Below, in pieces: positions 45,912-56,337 of a stretch of DNA of 64,000 bases; the stretch's first letter is position 1, and every line of letters begins with the position of its first letter. Position numbers and translations under genes: made by a program. The stretch spans positions 30,843,873 through 30,907,872 of the forward strand of contig NC_134019.1 of the NCBI RefSeq assembly GCF_040712315.1, in the 5' to 3' direction. The notes below the pieces were generated by a model. That model was not told where the DNA came from and did not search any database. It saw nothing but the letters and a program-made list of their open reading frames with translations. Origin of the DNA: Castanea sativa. Lineage: Eukaryota; Streptophyta; Magnoliopsida; Fagales; Fagaceae.

Positions 45912-46974
45912 TTTAGATGATGGTTGTGTCAAGCTGGCTAACTCAAATCAAATCAGTGTAATAAGATCTTTGTAATTGAAACAAATGACCATGCTTAAAT
46001 TTGAAAAAAATTTGGGTAAAATTACCTTCTTAATCGGTCCATGTAATGTTGATTGACTTGATTCACTACCAGTTATTATTAACACAATTCGTACAAGATG
46101 ATGCATTGCCAATCCGAAAGAAATAGGGTAAATTCTAGTATACATTGGCTGTTGGTTTGTTGCACACAACCGTTTTAGTGTAAAATAGACATTTCCCAAA
46201 GACTTATTTCATTCAAGTAATACAACAACCCCATTGGGTTATTGGGTTTCATGTAGAGGTGTCAATGTTTGACACTACTTGCCAACATGACATAGGTTTT
46301 TACAGGTTATGGTTGGATTTTAGTAGGTTCGGTGCATAATTAGGTTAATTCAAAAGTGACAAAATAAGAAATGTGTCCCGAGCAGGTTAACCCGTTTGAC
46401 CTGCAAAATTGACACGTTTGACACGCTAATTTATTCGTATTATTACAAAATGACTTGTTTAATATAACCCACCTAACTTGTATAACAAAATAAATATTCA
46501 TTTTAATTTAGATTTGTCAAATACCTTTTATATCCAACTTATGTTTTAAACTTAAAATGAAAAGTAAGCAATTTCAAAAACTTATAAAGGGATATAATTT
46601 AAACCTTAAATCTCTAAACCCTTCACTATGAACTTTCGGATGATATGTTAAAATATTTGATATTATTAACTTTCAAATTTTATGCTTAATAGGTATTTTG
46701 ATGTTATGAGTTTGTATTAATTTTTTTTGTTTATTAAATTTAGAATAATATTAATAAGGTCAAACATGTTGAAATGGGTTGATTTTTTGAAGAAGCTGGT
46801 TAAATGAGTTGTATTTATGTAAACCTTACTTGTTTAATATTAAATGATTAAAATGGATTGTATCACATTCATGTCAACGCAACACGACTTATTACTCACT
46901 TATTGAGCACGTCAAGTTGGCCGTGTAGTGTTTACTCACTTCATTAACAGGTTGTGTTAGGCTTGAAGAAACAT
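45912..46974. other. UGT-upstream duplicated block, copy 4 side
   Basis: Homologous to 5075-6640 (TAGATGATGGTTGTGTC, GCATTGCCAATCC, CCCCATTGGGTT, CAGGTTGTGTTAGGCTTGAA), with differing insertions in each copy. It lacks the copia fragment present at 5762. No gene seen. Confidence 0.6.
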
Positions 46975-47637
46975 GGGGATTCTAGCATTTTGCCCTTATT
47001 TTTTTAAAAATTTAGCAATGTGTCCCTGTTTTGAAACTATATAAGTTCATACCTTTGTTTTGAAACTTGATTTTAATAAAATTGAGTTTCAATAAAAAAA
47101 ACTCAATTGGTTTAAAATCGAGTTATGCCAAATGAAACTTTAAAAAAAAAAATTGCATGAAATTCGAGTTCAATACCTATACACTCGAGAATGAGCTTGA
47201 GTTCCATGCAATTTTTTTTTTATTTTTTTTTTATTTTTTTTTTTTAATTTGATCACCTCATACCTAAGACCATACCTATAGTTGCGTTCAGGTAGACCTA
47301 TAGCGGTGTTTTAAATGGAGCTCGAGCTCCATGAACTCGAGTTCCATGCAATTTTTTTTTAAGTTTGATCACCCCATACCTCTATAGCTGCGTTTAGGTG
47401 GACCTATAGCGGCATTTTAAATGAAACTCGAGCTTCATGAACTTGAGTTCCATGCAAATTTATTTATTTTTAAAGTTTGATCACCCTATACTCGATTTTC
47501 TACAAATCGAGTTTTACATTGAAACTCGATTTTGAGAAAATTGAGTTTCAAAATAGGGGTATAGACCTAAATAGTTTTAAAACAGAAACATATTGCTAAA
47601 TTTTTTAAAAAATAAGGACAAAATGCTAGAATCTCCA
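46975..47637. mobile_element. MULE-like element with about 80-bp inverted ends
   Basis: The left end GGGGATTCTAGCATTTTGCC and the right end (reverse complement TTGGAGATTCTAGCATTTTG) stay alignable for about 80 bp. A 9-bp duplicate flanks it: AAGAAACAT (46966-46974) and AAGAAAAAT (47638-47646). A 9-bp target duplication plus long inverted ends points to a Mutator-like element. The paralog at 6634 gives the empty site. Inside, about 120-bp direct repeats (GAGTTCCATGCAA, TTTGATCACC, ACCTATAGCGG) recur three times. No transposase. Confidence 0.82.
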
Positions 47638-47792
47638 AAGAAAAATAACTCAATTATTAAATAGGCTGAGTCATTTAGCCGAATTCCCATATCTTAATAG
47701 GATACAAATACAACACTCCAACATAAATTGACACGGTAGATCCACACGTGTTAGCGTGACAAGTATTACTCTAGTTGTGTCCCCTAAATTAT

Positions 47793-48369
47793 AGGGGTGG
47801 CAATTCGTGTTCACGTGTCGGATTCGTGTCGTGTCAAGTCATGAGTATTCAATTACATAGGTCAACACTAACCCGACATATTTATTAAATGGGTCAAGAT
47901 TCCTCAACCCTAACACGACTCATTTATTAAACGGATCAGTCGTGTCGACCTATTTATTAGATTTTATCAAAATGAAAAAAAAAATTATGAAAAAACAAAA
48001 AATTAAATATTTTTAATATAATATTTAGAACTAACGAGTAACTACATCACAAATAATCATTCAAAACTAAAGCATATCCTAATATCACAAATAATGAATC
48101 AGAATATGTCAAAGAAAACAAATCACAACAACTAATAAGTTTATATACTTAGAGTTTGAAGGGTATATTGGTAAAATGTTAATTAATTAAACGGGTCACA
48201 CGGGTCACACGGGTTCTATGTGTTCAATACTAATCCAACTTGCTTATTAAACAGGTCAGCCGTGTCAACCCGAATATGACACGAACCCGTTAAGTCTCAA
48301 CCCATAACCTGTTAATTTCGTGTCGTATCGTGTCGGGTTCGTGAGTAGTGTCAAATTTTGCCACCCCAG
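47793..48369. mobile_element. Non-autonomous hAT element
   Basis: The 8-bp TAAATTAT flanks both sides (47785-47792, 48370-48377). Ends AGGGGTGGCAA and TTGCCACCCCAG form the inverted repeat. The interior has many GTGTCG/CGTGTC words and no ORF. The paralogous site near 7488 (CCAGTAAATTATGACC) is unoccupied. Confidence 0.85.
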
Positions 48370-48377
48370 TAAATTAT

Positions 48378-48625
48378 GACCCGCAATGGACAAATAAGTT
48401 TGTGGATGTGAGCGTCCAAGAATAATGTGTGGGCACTGAGGAATGATAATCATTCATAATTAATGCATTCCATTCGGCACCGTACAAAAAAAAAATCTTG
48501 TGGACTACTTCATTCACATTTTCATGTTCATGTCTAACAAATTTCTTATAAGAACACTGTATAATCTAGCATAATCTCTTTATTTCCGCTGGATCCTGAT
48601 TACCATTGTTGGCTTCTGGGGTGTT
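48378..48625. promoter_or_regulatory. Proximal 5' flank of UGT copy 4
   Basis: Uninterrupted version of the leader that the Tat element splits at copy 2. It contains GGACAAATAAGTTTGTGGAT, TCTTATAAGAACACTGTATA and the conserved GGGGTGTTATGGC start context. I cannot place a TATA box with certainty. Confidence 0.5.
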
Positions 48626-50050
48626 ATGGCTAGCGAAAGTCGTCGTCAGCTTCACGTATTCTTCTTCCCTTTCATGGCCCATGGCCACCTGATACCGACC
48701 ATGGACATGGCAAAGCTATTTGCAACACGAGGGGTGAAGGCAACCTTAGTCACTACACCTCGGAACGTGCCTTCATTCTCCAAAACTCGTGGCATCAACA
48801 TTGATATCCAAATCATTAAGTTTCCGGCTGTAGAGGCTGGTCTGCCAGAAGGATGTGAGAATATTGACTCAATAGCGAGTTCTACAGAAATGGTTCACAA
48901 ATATTTCAAAGCCACTAAGCTACTCCAACAACCACTCGAGCAACTACTACAAGATTTCCAACCTAGTTGCCTTGTTGCCGACATGTTCTTTCCTTGGGCA
49001 ACTGATATTGCTACTAAATTTGGTATTCCAAGGCTTGTTTTCCATGGGACCTGCTTTTTCCTCTGTCTGTTGACCTTAGTTTGAGACAATATGAACCTCA
49101 CAAGAAAGTTTCATCTGATTCTGAACCTTTTGTCATTCCTAACTTTCCCGGGGAGATAAAGTTGACAAGGATGCAACTTCCTGACTTCATTAAGCTTGAA
49201 GTTGAAATGGACCTTTCCAAGTTGTTGAAAGAAGTTGTGGGATCAGAATTGAGGAGCTATGGGGTGATTGTTAACAGCATCTATGAGCTTGAGCCGGCTT
49301 ATGCATTACAAGAAGGTTATGGGAAGAAAGGCATGGCATGTAGGTCCAGTTTCGCTATGCAACAAGGATACTGAAGATAAAGCTCGGAGGGGAAAGGAAC
49401 CCTCCATTAATGAACATGAATGCTTGAGGTGGCTTGGTACAAAGAAACCCAATTCTGTCGTTTACATATGTTTTGGGAGTATAGCAAACTTTAGTGATTC
49501 TCAGCTTATGGAGATTGCAATGGGTCTTGATGCTTCTGAACAACAATTCATTTGGGCTGTGAAGAAAGGAAAAAATGAAAGAGAAGAGGAAGATTGGTTG
49601 CCTAAAGGATTTGAGAAAAGAATGGAAGGCAAGGGACTAATTCTAAGAGGTTGGGCACCCCGAGAGTTGATACTTGACCATGAAGCAGTTGGAGGATTTG
49701 TGACTCATTGTGGGTGGAATTCGACCTTGGAAGGAGTGACGACAGGGGTGCCTATGGTCACTTGGCCTTTGTGTGCTGTGTAGTTTTACAATGAGAAGTT
49801 AGTAACTCAGGTTCTGAAAATTGGGGTTGCTGTTGGTGTTCGACAATGGATAAGAGTAGTGGGAGATAGTATCAAGAGGGATGCAATTGAGAAGGCAGTG
49901 AAGCAAATTATGGTGGGTAAAGAAGCAGAAGAAATAAGAGGCAGAGCCAAGGCACTTGGGGAGATGGCAAAGAGGGCTATTGAAGAAGAGGGATCATCCT
50001 ACTTTGATTTGAATATTTTAATCGAAGAAGTAAGGTCGCATTGTTCTTGA
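48626..50050 (+). pseudogene. UGT copy 4: UGT73-type glycosyltransferase pseudogene
   Basis: The start [20 protein letters not shown] at 48626 keeps the catalytic GH histidine and [11 protein letters not shown]. Lesions: a 1-nt deletion near 49063 (copy 2 is in frame there); a 5-nt deletion near 49308 (in the PAYAEHYKK segment); and TAG at 49781 replacing the last Gln of the PSPG box. The box otherwise reads [22 protein letters not shown] and GVPMVTWP, with Gln to Arg at the fourth position. The final frame resumes to a normal TGA at 50050 (EVRSHCS). Copy 4 and copy 2 are each other's closest relatives by leader, body and 3' flank, yet their disabling mutations differ, so they decayed separately after duplication. 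Confidence 0.9.
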
Positions 50051-50686
50051 CCTTATTTGACACAAGAAATTCCAATATGGTTTTTTCATCATTAAAAAAA
50101 AAAGAAAAGATTTATCATTGTTGCTTAGTGTGTGTGAGTTTTACTCGCTTAATTTTTCTTCAATAATTGTAGGACGTGTTTATAATAAATTGGAAATATG
50201 TGTCTACTTACCTACTAGAATTTATAATATTATAAGTTGCGTTGCATGGGATTACACAAATTTTAGCTAAATTTAGCTTAAAGGTAATTTTTTCCATTTG
50301 TAGCATAGTCCATTTTTTACGTTTACCAGCGTCGTACTCTTTAATTGTTAAATATTAGTTATTTACCCAAAAAAAAAAAAATCACCCATACCACTAGCAA
50401 CCACCAATCAAGCCTACAAATCTAATACTCAAACTGCTGGGACCCAGCCACCAATGAAGCCCAAACATGTAGTATCACATTAGTAGAGCCATAAATATAA
50501 CAATATGGCTCTACAAAAGGTTATTTTATCTATTTTACCTTCTTCCTTTACAATCCACCCAACATCAATAGATTTATATTTTTAGCTATTTGATTCAAAT
50601 AATATAAAAAATTCATTAAATAGCAGTGTGAACACAACCAAAAGAGATTTTTTATTAAAAAGTAATGTGAACACAACAATTTAATA

Positions 50687-50723
<37 letters not shown>

Positions 50724-50744
50724 GATATATAGAATATATCAAAG
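50051..50744. other. 3' flank of UGT copy 4 ending in (AT)n(AC)n
   Basis: Closely matches the copy 2 flank up to an AT/AC microsatellite at 50688-50722. Homology stops there and viral-type sequence begins shortly after. Confidence 0.6.
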
Positions 50745-51482
50745 TAAATGATAATTGAAAGTAAGGCGGTAGAACCAGCCAAGCAGTTGTATATCAAAAT
50801 AATTCAAAGTATTGAAAACAGAAGTGTTTATTGAATGTACTTCAAAACACTTACAGTAGTAGTAGTAGCAAGAAGATTACAGTGATCAACATGGATCGGT
50901 TGGATAAACAGTACAAGGCTTGAAAGCTAGTCCTGGTTTTAGTTACAAGCTTTGTGTATCAGTGAGATATCTTGATCTAAGGAAGTCCTAGAGAGAGTTC
51001 TAAGGGAAATCCTAGAAAAGATTCTGCCTTTAATAATAAGGGACAACCCCCCTTATATAAGTGAATAAAGCAGTGAATAGTACAAAGTGAATAGTGACAT
51101 TTTTCTATTCATATCAGGATCCGTGAGGGGCATCAAAAGCAACAGTAGCCTTAAATCCGGAAGGAATCAGATTGGCTTTAGAGCCGAAAGTAGTTTGGCA
51201 TGTTGTGCCCAAAATATCAGCAATTATGAAAGTAGCAGGTAAATAGCTTTAACTTCGGGGAAAAACCCTTATCTTGGAAAGTCAACAATAGAGGAAAGCT
51301 GCAGCAGTGTTGGATCGTATTGGTGGTGCCAAAATGATTTGTCATATGGACTTTAATAAGAATGTAGTCAACAAGGAATTATTATTATTAGGAAAGCATC
51401 TTCGGCAAATAGTAACTAGTGAATATTGAAGCACCATCTGGCTAGACCAATAAGAAAGTCTTGTTCTGGGATCACTATGCTT
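50745..51482 (-). promoter_or_regulatory. Pararetroviral intergenic region: TATA box and polyadenylation signal
   Basis: Minus-strand reading. A TATATAAGG box is at 51059-51051, preceded by CACTATTCACT-type repeats. AATAAA follows at 50832-50827, about 220 nt further on. A promoter with a poly(A) signal a short distance downstream is the usual arrangement of a caulimovirid pregenomic RNA, where the polymerase passes the signal once. It directly follows the stop of the second viral ORF, as expected for this region of a circular genome. No tRNA-Met primer site was seen. It points towards the 3' end of UGT copy 4. Confidence 0.55.
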
Positions 51483-52997
51483 CTAGGTAGAAGCTGCATC
51501 AGACGGGTAACCAGCATAAGGGTCCCATAGGGGATCATCATTGCATTCATGTTCATGATAAGTTAAATATTGGTTACAGAAACCACAATACATTAATGGT
51601 TCGTAAACATGATCTCTTGTGAGAAATATTCTTGGGTCATCATGTTCTGCCCATTGTAAATGTCGGACCGCAAAAGCATAAGGTTTACTAAGGAAAACAG
51701 AGATTCTATCGGTACATCCAAAGAAATGGTAGTCTTTCCATAATTCTTCAGAGACATCTAGAATTCGATTATTGAAATAACTTCTCCAACATTCAGCAAG
51801 AGCATAGGGATGCTTATGAGAAACATAAGCATTTCCTTCATACCACTGACCTTGGTGAGTATATCCATTAATGAGAACAAGATACTTGGAAAGTTGAACA
51901 TTGATCCAATTATTCTTTTCCCATTTGGGCAAAGTACTCTAACATCGGATGGAAACATAGGGGCTTTCAATATGTGTAACAGCTTTTCAAATAATATCAG
52001 GAAATTGGTTAATTTGATCATGACTCGTCAATTTGATGAGTCTGATAAAATCAAATTCAAACATTTGAGAAAGCCAGAAGGGATCATCATCAGAACTATC
52101 TTCATAATTAATCAAAAGGCCAGGGAAAGGATGGGTTTTTTCATGTACTCTTAGACTGCTTCCAAAGTATTTCCCCCATTTCTTTTTCATGTAGCCTTTA
52201 TTGAAGCCATCCGGTTCAACAATGGTAGGAGCAATAGAAACAAGGGTTTTGAAATGTTTAAGCCAAAGATCAAGATCTTTGCTCATAGCCTTGCTTTCAG
52301 AAATACAAGATTGTCCTTCTGGAGGCAAGTTGGCAACAACACTTTTAAGCAAAGATTGGTTTTTTAGACTCAAGCTAGCAAAATCAGTACCCATTAAAGT
52401 CTTTCTATCCATTGAATGGATTTCCTCTTTGCCAAAGAGTTGACTAATAAGATTTGATTCATCATTATGGTTTTGAGAGTTAATAAGGTAATTAAAAAGT
52501 TGGTCGGCAAAGACTCCATTTTCAGTAGTAGGGTCAACAATTTGGGTAGTAAGGTTAACAAGGTGAATTTCAAGCGCTCTCATGATTTTGTCGAATAGTT
52601 TATGGTGGTTTGAAGAATGGGAAGCTTGAAGGTTGTCAAGAATGAATTTAATGGAATCTGGTAATTCACTATAGACTCCATTACAGAATTGCAATTCTTT
52701 GTTCAATACTTCTTGTAAGGTTAATATGATATCACCACTGGAAGATGTCACCTCTGCCGGGACAAATTCCTGAAGGGATGTTGCATTACTGGATTTTACT
52801 CCAGAAGATGCGCCTTTATGCATTACAAAAGGATGTCCCGCTGGGAACCTTTCGTCTTGAGGAAAGTCCTGTGCAGGTGCTTTCCCCTTGTCCCTCTTCT
52901 TTGCCGAAGAAGTCATAATATTCCACTTAGTAGTGGTAGTATTAAATCTTACTTTCTCCTTCCAAGTAATGGAGAAGATGTTAAGCCAGTTGGCCAT
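51483..52997 (-). pseudogene. Endogenous caulimovirid second ORF, minus copy M2 (nearly complete)
   Basis: From MANWLNIFS (52997) to TAG (51483), about 504 codons in one frame, broken only by TGA at about 51985 and TAG at about 51941. The N-terminal third is low-complexity (KRDKGKAPAQDFPQDE). The middle has LPDSIKFILDNLQASHSSNH, MDRKTLMGTDFASLSLKNQS and KGYMKKKWGKYFG. The C-terminus has HPYALAECWRSYFNN and a Cys/His cluster CGFCNQYLTYHEHEC that could bind metal. I recognise no enzyme domain. Florendoviruses are reported to carry a second ORF of unknown function, and position and size fit that. This is the only copy in the window that keeps the C-terminal cluster. Confidence 0.6.
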
Positions 52998-53810
52998 AGT
53001 CAATAGTATAATGATAGAATGTTTTTTGAAAAAATGAGAGTAAATATTATCAATAAAATTCTTTTGAAAAATATGTTTCAAAAGCCAGAGTATAATATTA
53101 ATATATCTTAGTTGTGCAGGACAATAAGTTTTAGGATGACAATGATCATTTTTTGGGAATATTGGGGTAAGAGGAAGACTTGGTCCGGACAAGTTTGAAC
53201 CATGCTAAGGACTTGGTTAAAAGGCTAGTGCAAAGGATCATTTTTTGAATTGTAGTATCCGTAGGAAATTCTTTAGTGAAGATATACCTTTCACTAAAGT
53301 TCTTGTCATTATGTATGTCAACATCAATATTGCTGGGGTAACTATCATTCATCAAGACTTTGTGACAATTAGCAATTATTGTTGGCAACAAATTATCAGA
53401 GAGTTGTCCACTAGTTTTCTTAGAGCTATCTTTTTGTTTAATAAAGCTAAGATGTTCATTAACAAGATTAAAAGCATTATCAATATGAGTTTCACACTTT
53501 GAGCAAAAAACAAATTTACTTTTTGTCCAAAAGGATCAGTAGTAATTCCGTCATCTTCAGTAAGAAAAGGGTATAAAGAGTTAATAAAAGGCAAACCAAA
53601 AATCACTTTATCAGTCATGTTTTCAACGAGCACAGAAGGAATTTTAAAGCAAACATTATCATGGGAAACATGAGCATTATTTAATTCATATTTAATTTTC
53701 ATTTTTGTTCCCTTAGCAGAAACCAATCTTTTAGTAGATTTTTCAAAATATTTGGAAGGGATCAATCCTTCTTGAATACAATTAACATTAGCACCAGAAT
53801 CAATCATAGC
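52998..53810 (-). pseudogene. Caulimovirid protease and downstream segment, minus copy M2
   Basis: Begins abruptly at AMIDSGANVNCIQEG, the aspartic protease active-site region (DSG, with Asn for Asp two residues on). Continues FEKSTKRLVSAKGTK, NMTDKVIFGLPFINSLYPFL and DPFGQKV. Frameshifts follow near 53500 and 53170. The segment after the protease, where reverse transcriptase should lie, is only about 400 bp and shows no RT motif. The left end is fused to the truncated second ORF of copy M1 at 53810/53811. Confidence 0.7.
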
Positions 53811-55223
53811 ACAATACATTAATGGTTCATAAATAGGATCTCTTGTGAGAAATATTCTTGGGTCATCATGTTCTGCCCATTGTAAATGTCGGACCGCAGA
53901 AGCATAAGGTTTATTAAGGAAAACAGAGATTCTATTTGTACAACCAAAGAAATGGTAGTCTTTCCATAATTCTTCAAAGACATCTAGAATTCGATTATTG
54001 AAGTAACTTCTCCAACATTCAGCAAGAGCATAGGGATGCTTATGTGAAACATAAGCATTTCCTTCATACCATTGACCTTGGTGAGTATATCCATTAATGA
54101 GAACAAGATGCTTGGAAGGTTGAACATTCATCCAATTATTCTTTTTCCATTTGGGCAAAGTACTCAAACATCGGATGGAAACATAGGGGCTTTCAACATG
54201 TGTAACAGCTTTTCGAATAATATCAGGAAATTGGTTAATCTAACCATGACTCGTTAATTTGATGAGTTTGATAACACCAAATTCAAACATTTGAGAAAGC
54301 CAGAAGGGATCATTATCAGAACCATCTTCATAATTAATCAAAAGACCAGGGAAAAGAGGGGTTTTTTGATGTACTCTGAGACTGCTCCCAAAGTATTTCC
54401 CCCATTTCTTTTTCATGTAGCCTTTATTGGGGCCATCCGGTTCAACAATGGTAGGAGCAATAGAAACAAGGGTTTTGAAATATTTAAGCCAAAGATCAAG
54501 ATCTTTGGTCATAGCCTTGCTTTTGGAAATACAAGATTGTGCTTCTGGAGGCAAGTTGGCAACAACACTTTTAAGCAAAGATTGGTTTTTTAGACTCAAT
54601 CAAGCAAAATCAGTACCCATTATAGTCTTTCTATCCATTGAATGGATTTCCACTTTGCCAAAGAGTTGACTAATTAGGTTTGATTCATCATGATGGTTTT
54701 GAGAGTTAACAAGGCAATTAAAAAGTTGGTCGACAAAGGCTCCATTTTCAGTAGTATGGTCAACAATTTGGGTAGTAAGGTTAACAACGTGAATTTCAAG
54801 CACTCTCATGGTTTTGTCGAATAGTTTATGGTGGTTTGAACAATGGGAAGCTTGAAGGTTGTCAAGAATGAATTTAATGGAATCTGGTAATTCAATATAG
54901 ACACCATTTTGGTATTGCAATTCTTTGTTCAATACTTCTTGTAAGGTTAATATGATATCACCACTGGAATATGTCACCTCTGCCGGGACAAATTCCTAAA
55001 GGGATGTTGCATTATTCGATTTTACTCCAGAAGATGCGCCTTCATGCATTACAAAAGGATGTTCTACTGGGAACCTTTCGTCTTGAGGAAAGTCCTGTGC
55101 AGGTGCTTTCCCCTTGTCCCTCTTCTCTGCCGAAGAAGTCATAATATTCCACTTAGTAGTGGTAGTATTAAATCTTACTTTCTCCTGCCAAGTAAGGGAG
55201 AAGATGTTAAGCCAGTTGGCCAT
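53811..55223 (-). pseudogene. Caulimovirid second ORF, minus copy M1 (3'-truncated)
   Basis: Same protein as 51483..52997, starting MANWLNIFS at 55223 and stopping at YEPLMYC, where it joins the protease of copy M2. The C-terminal Cys/His cluster is therefore lost. In-frame stops and a shift occur near 54996, 54600 and 54240. Confidence 0.65.
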
Positions 55224-56337
55224 AGTCAATAGTATAATGATAGAATGTTTTTTGGAAAAATGAGAGTAAATATTATCAACAAAATTCTTTTGAAAAATAT
55301 GTTTCAAAAGCCAGAGTATAATAGTAATATATCTTAGTTGTGCAAGACAATAAGTTTTAGGATGACAATGATCATATTTGGGAATATTGGGGTAGGAGGA
55401 AGACTTGTTCCTGACAGGTTTGAACCATGCTAAGGACTTAGTCAAAAGCCTATTGCAAAGGATCCTTTTTTGAAATGTAGTATCCGTCGGACGTTCTTTG
55501 GTGAAGATATTCCTTTTACTAAAGTTCTTGTCATTATGTAAGTCAACATCAATATTGTTGGGGTGACTATCATTCATCAAGACTTTGTGACAGTTATCAA
55601 TTATTGTTGGTAACAAATTATCAGAGAGTTGTCCATCAGTTCTCTTAGAGTTATCTTTTTTTTTAATGGGGTTAAGATGTTTAAAAGCATTATCAATATG
55701 AGTTTCACAGTTTGAGCAAAAATCAAATTTTACTTTTTGTCCAAAAGGGTCTGTAGTAATTTTATCATCTTCGGTGAGAAAAGGGTACAAATAGTTAATA
55801 AAAGGCAAACCAAAAATTACTTTATCAGTCATGTTTTCAACAAGGACAGATGGAATTTAAAGCAAACATTTTTATGGCAAACATGAGCATTGTTCAATTC
55901 ATATTTGACTTTCATTTTTGTTCCATTGGCAAAAACTAATCTTTCAGTGGATTTTTCAAAATATTTAGAAGGAATCAATCCTTCTTGAATACAATTAACA
56001 TCAGCACCAGAATCAATCATAGCAACAACATCAAAAGCATAATCATGGGCAACAACAATTTTGACCTTAGTGTACCATTTAGGCAGCATATCAATCAAAT
56101 TAATCAAGACACGATTAGAAACATTACCAGAAGGAGAAGCTTGTTGATCGGATTCATCTCCGTCTTTTTGCTCATCATCATCAGATTGGTGTTTATCCAT
56201 GTTTTTATCATCTTTAGAATTAACAATTCTTGTTTAAGATGATCATTATCATGTTTAATAGTTTTAACATCATTTTTTAACTGAATTATTTCTTGTTTAA
56301 CAGTTTTTATTTAATGTTGAAGATCATTAACAGTTAT
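55224..56337 (-). pseudogene. Caulimovirid coiled coil, protease and downstream segment, minus copy M1
   Basis: A Lys/Asp-rich coiled-coil stretch (IKTVKQEIIQLKNDVKTI) with stops leads into DDDEQKDGDESDQQASPSGN and then LPKWYTKVKIVVAHDYAFDV, VAMIDSGADVNCIQEG. This is the best-preserved protease motif in the cluster. A 1-nt deletion near 55857 shifts the frame before NMTDKVIFG. It keeps nine residues (HDYAFDVVA) missing from the plus-strand copies. Confidence 0.7.
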
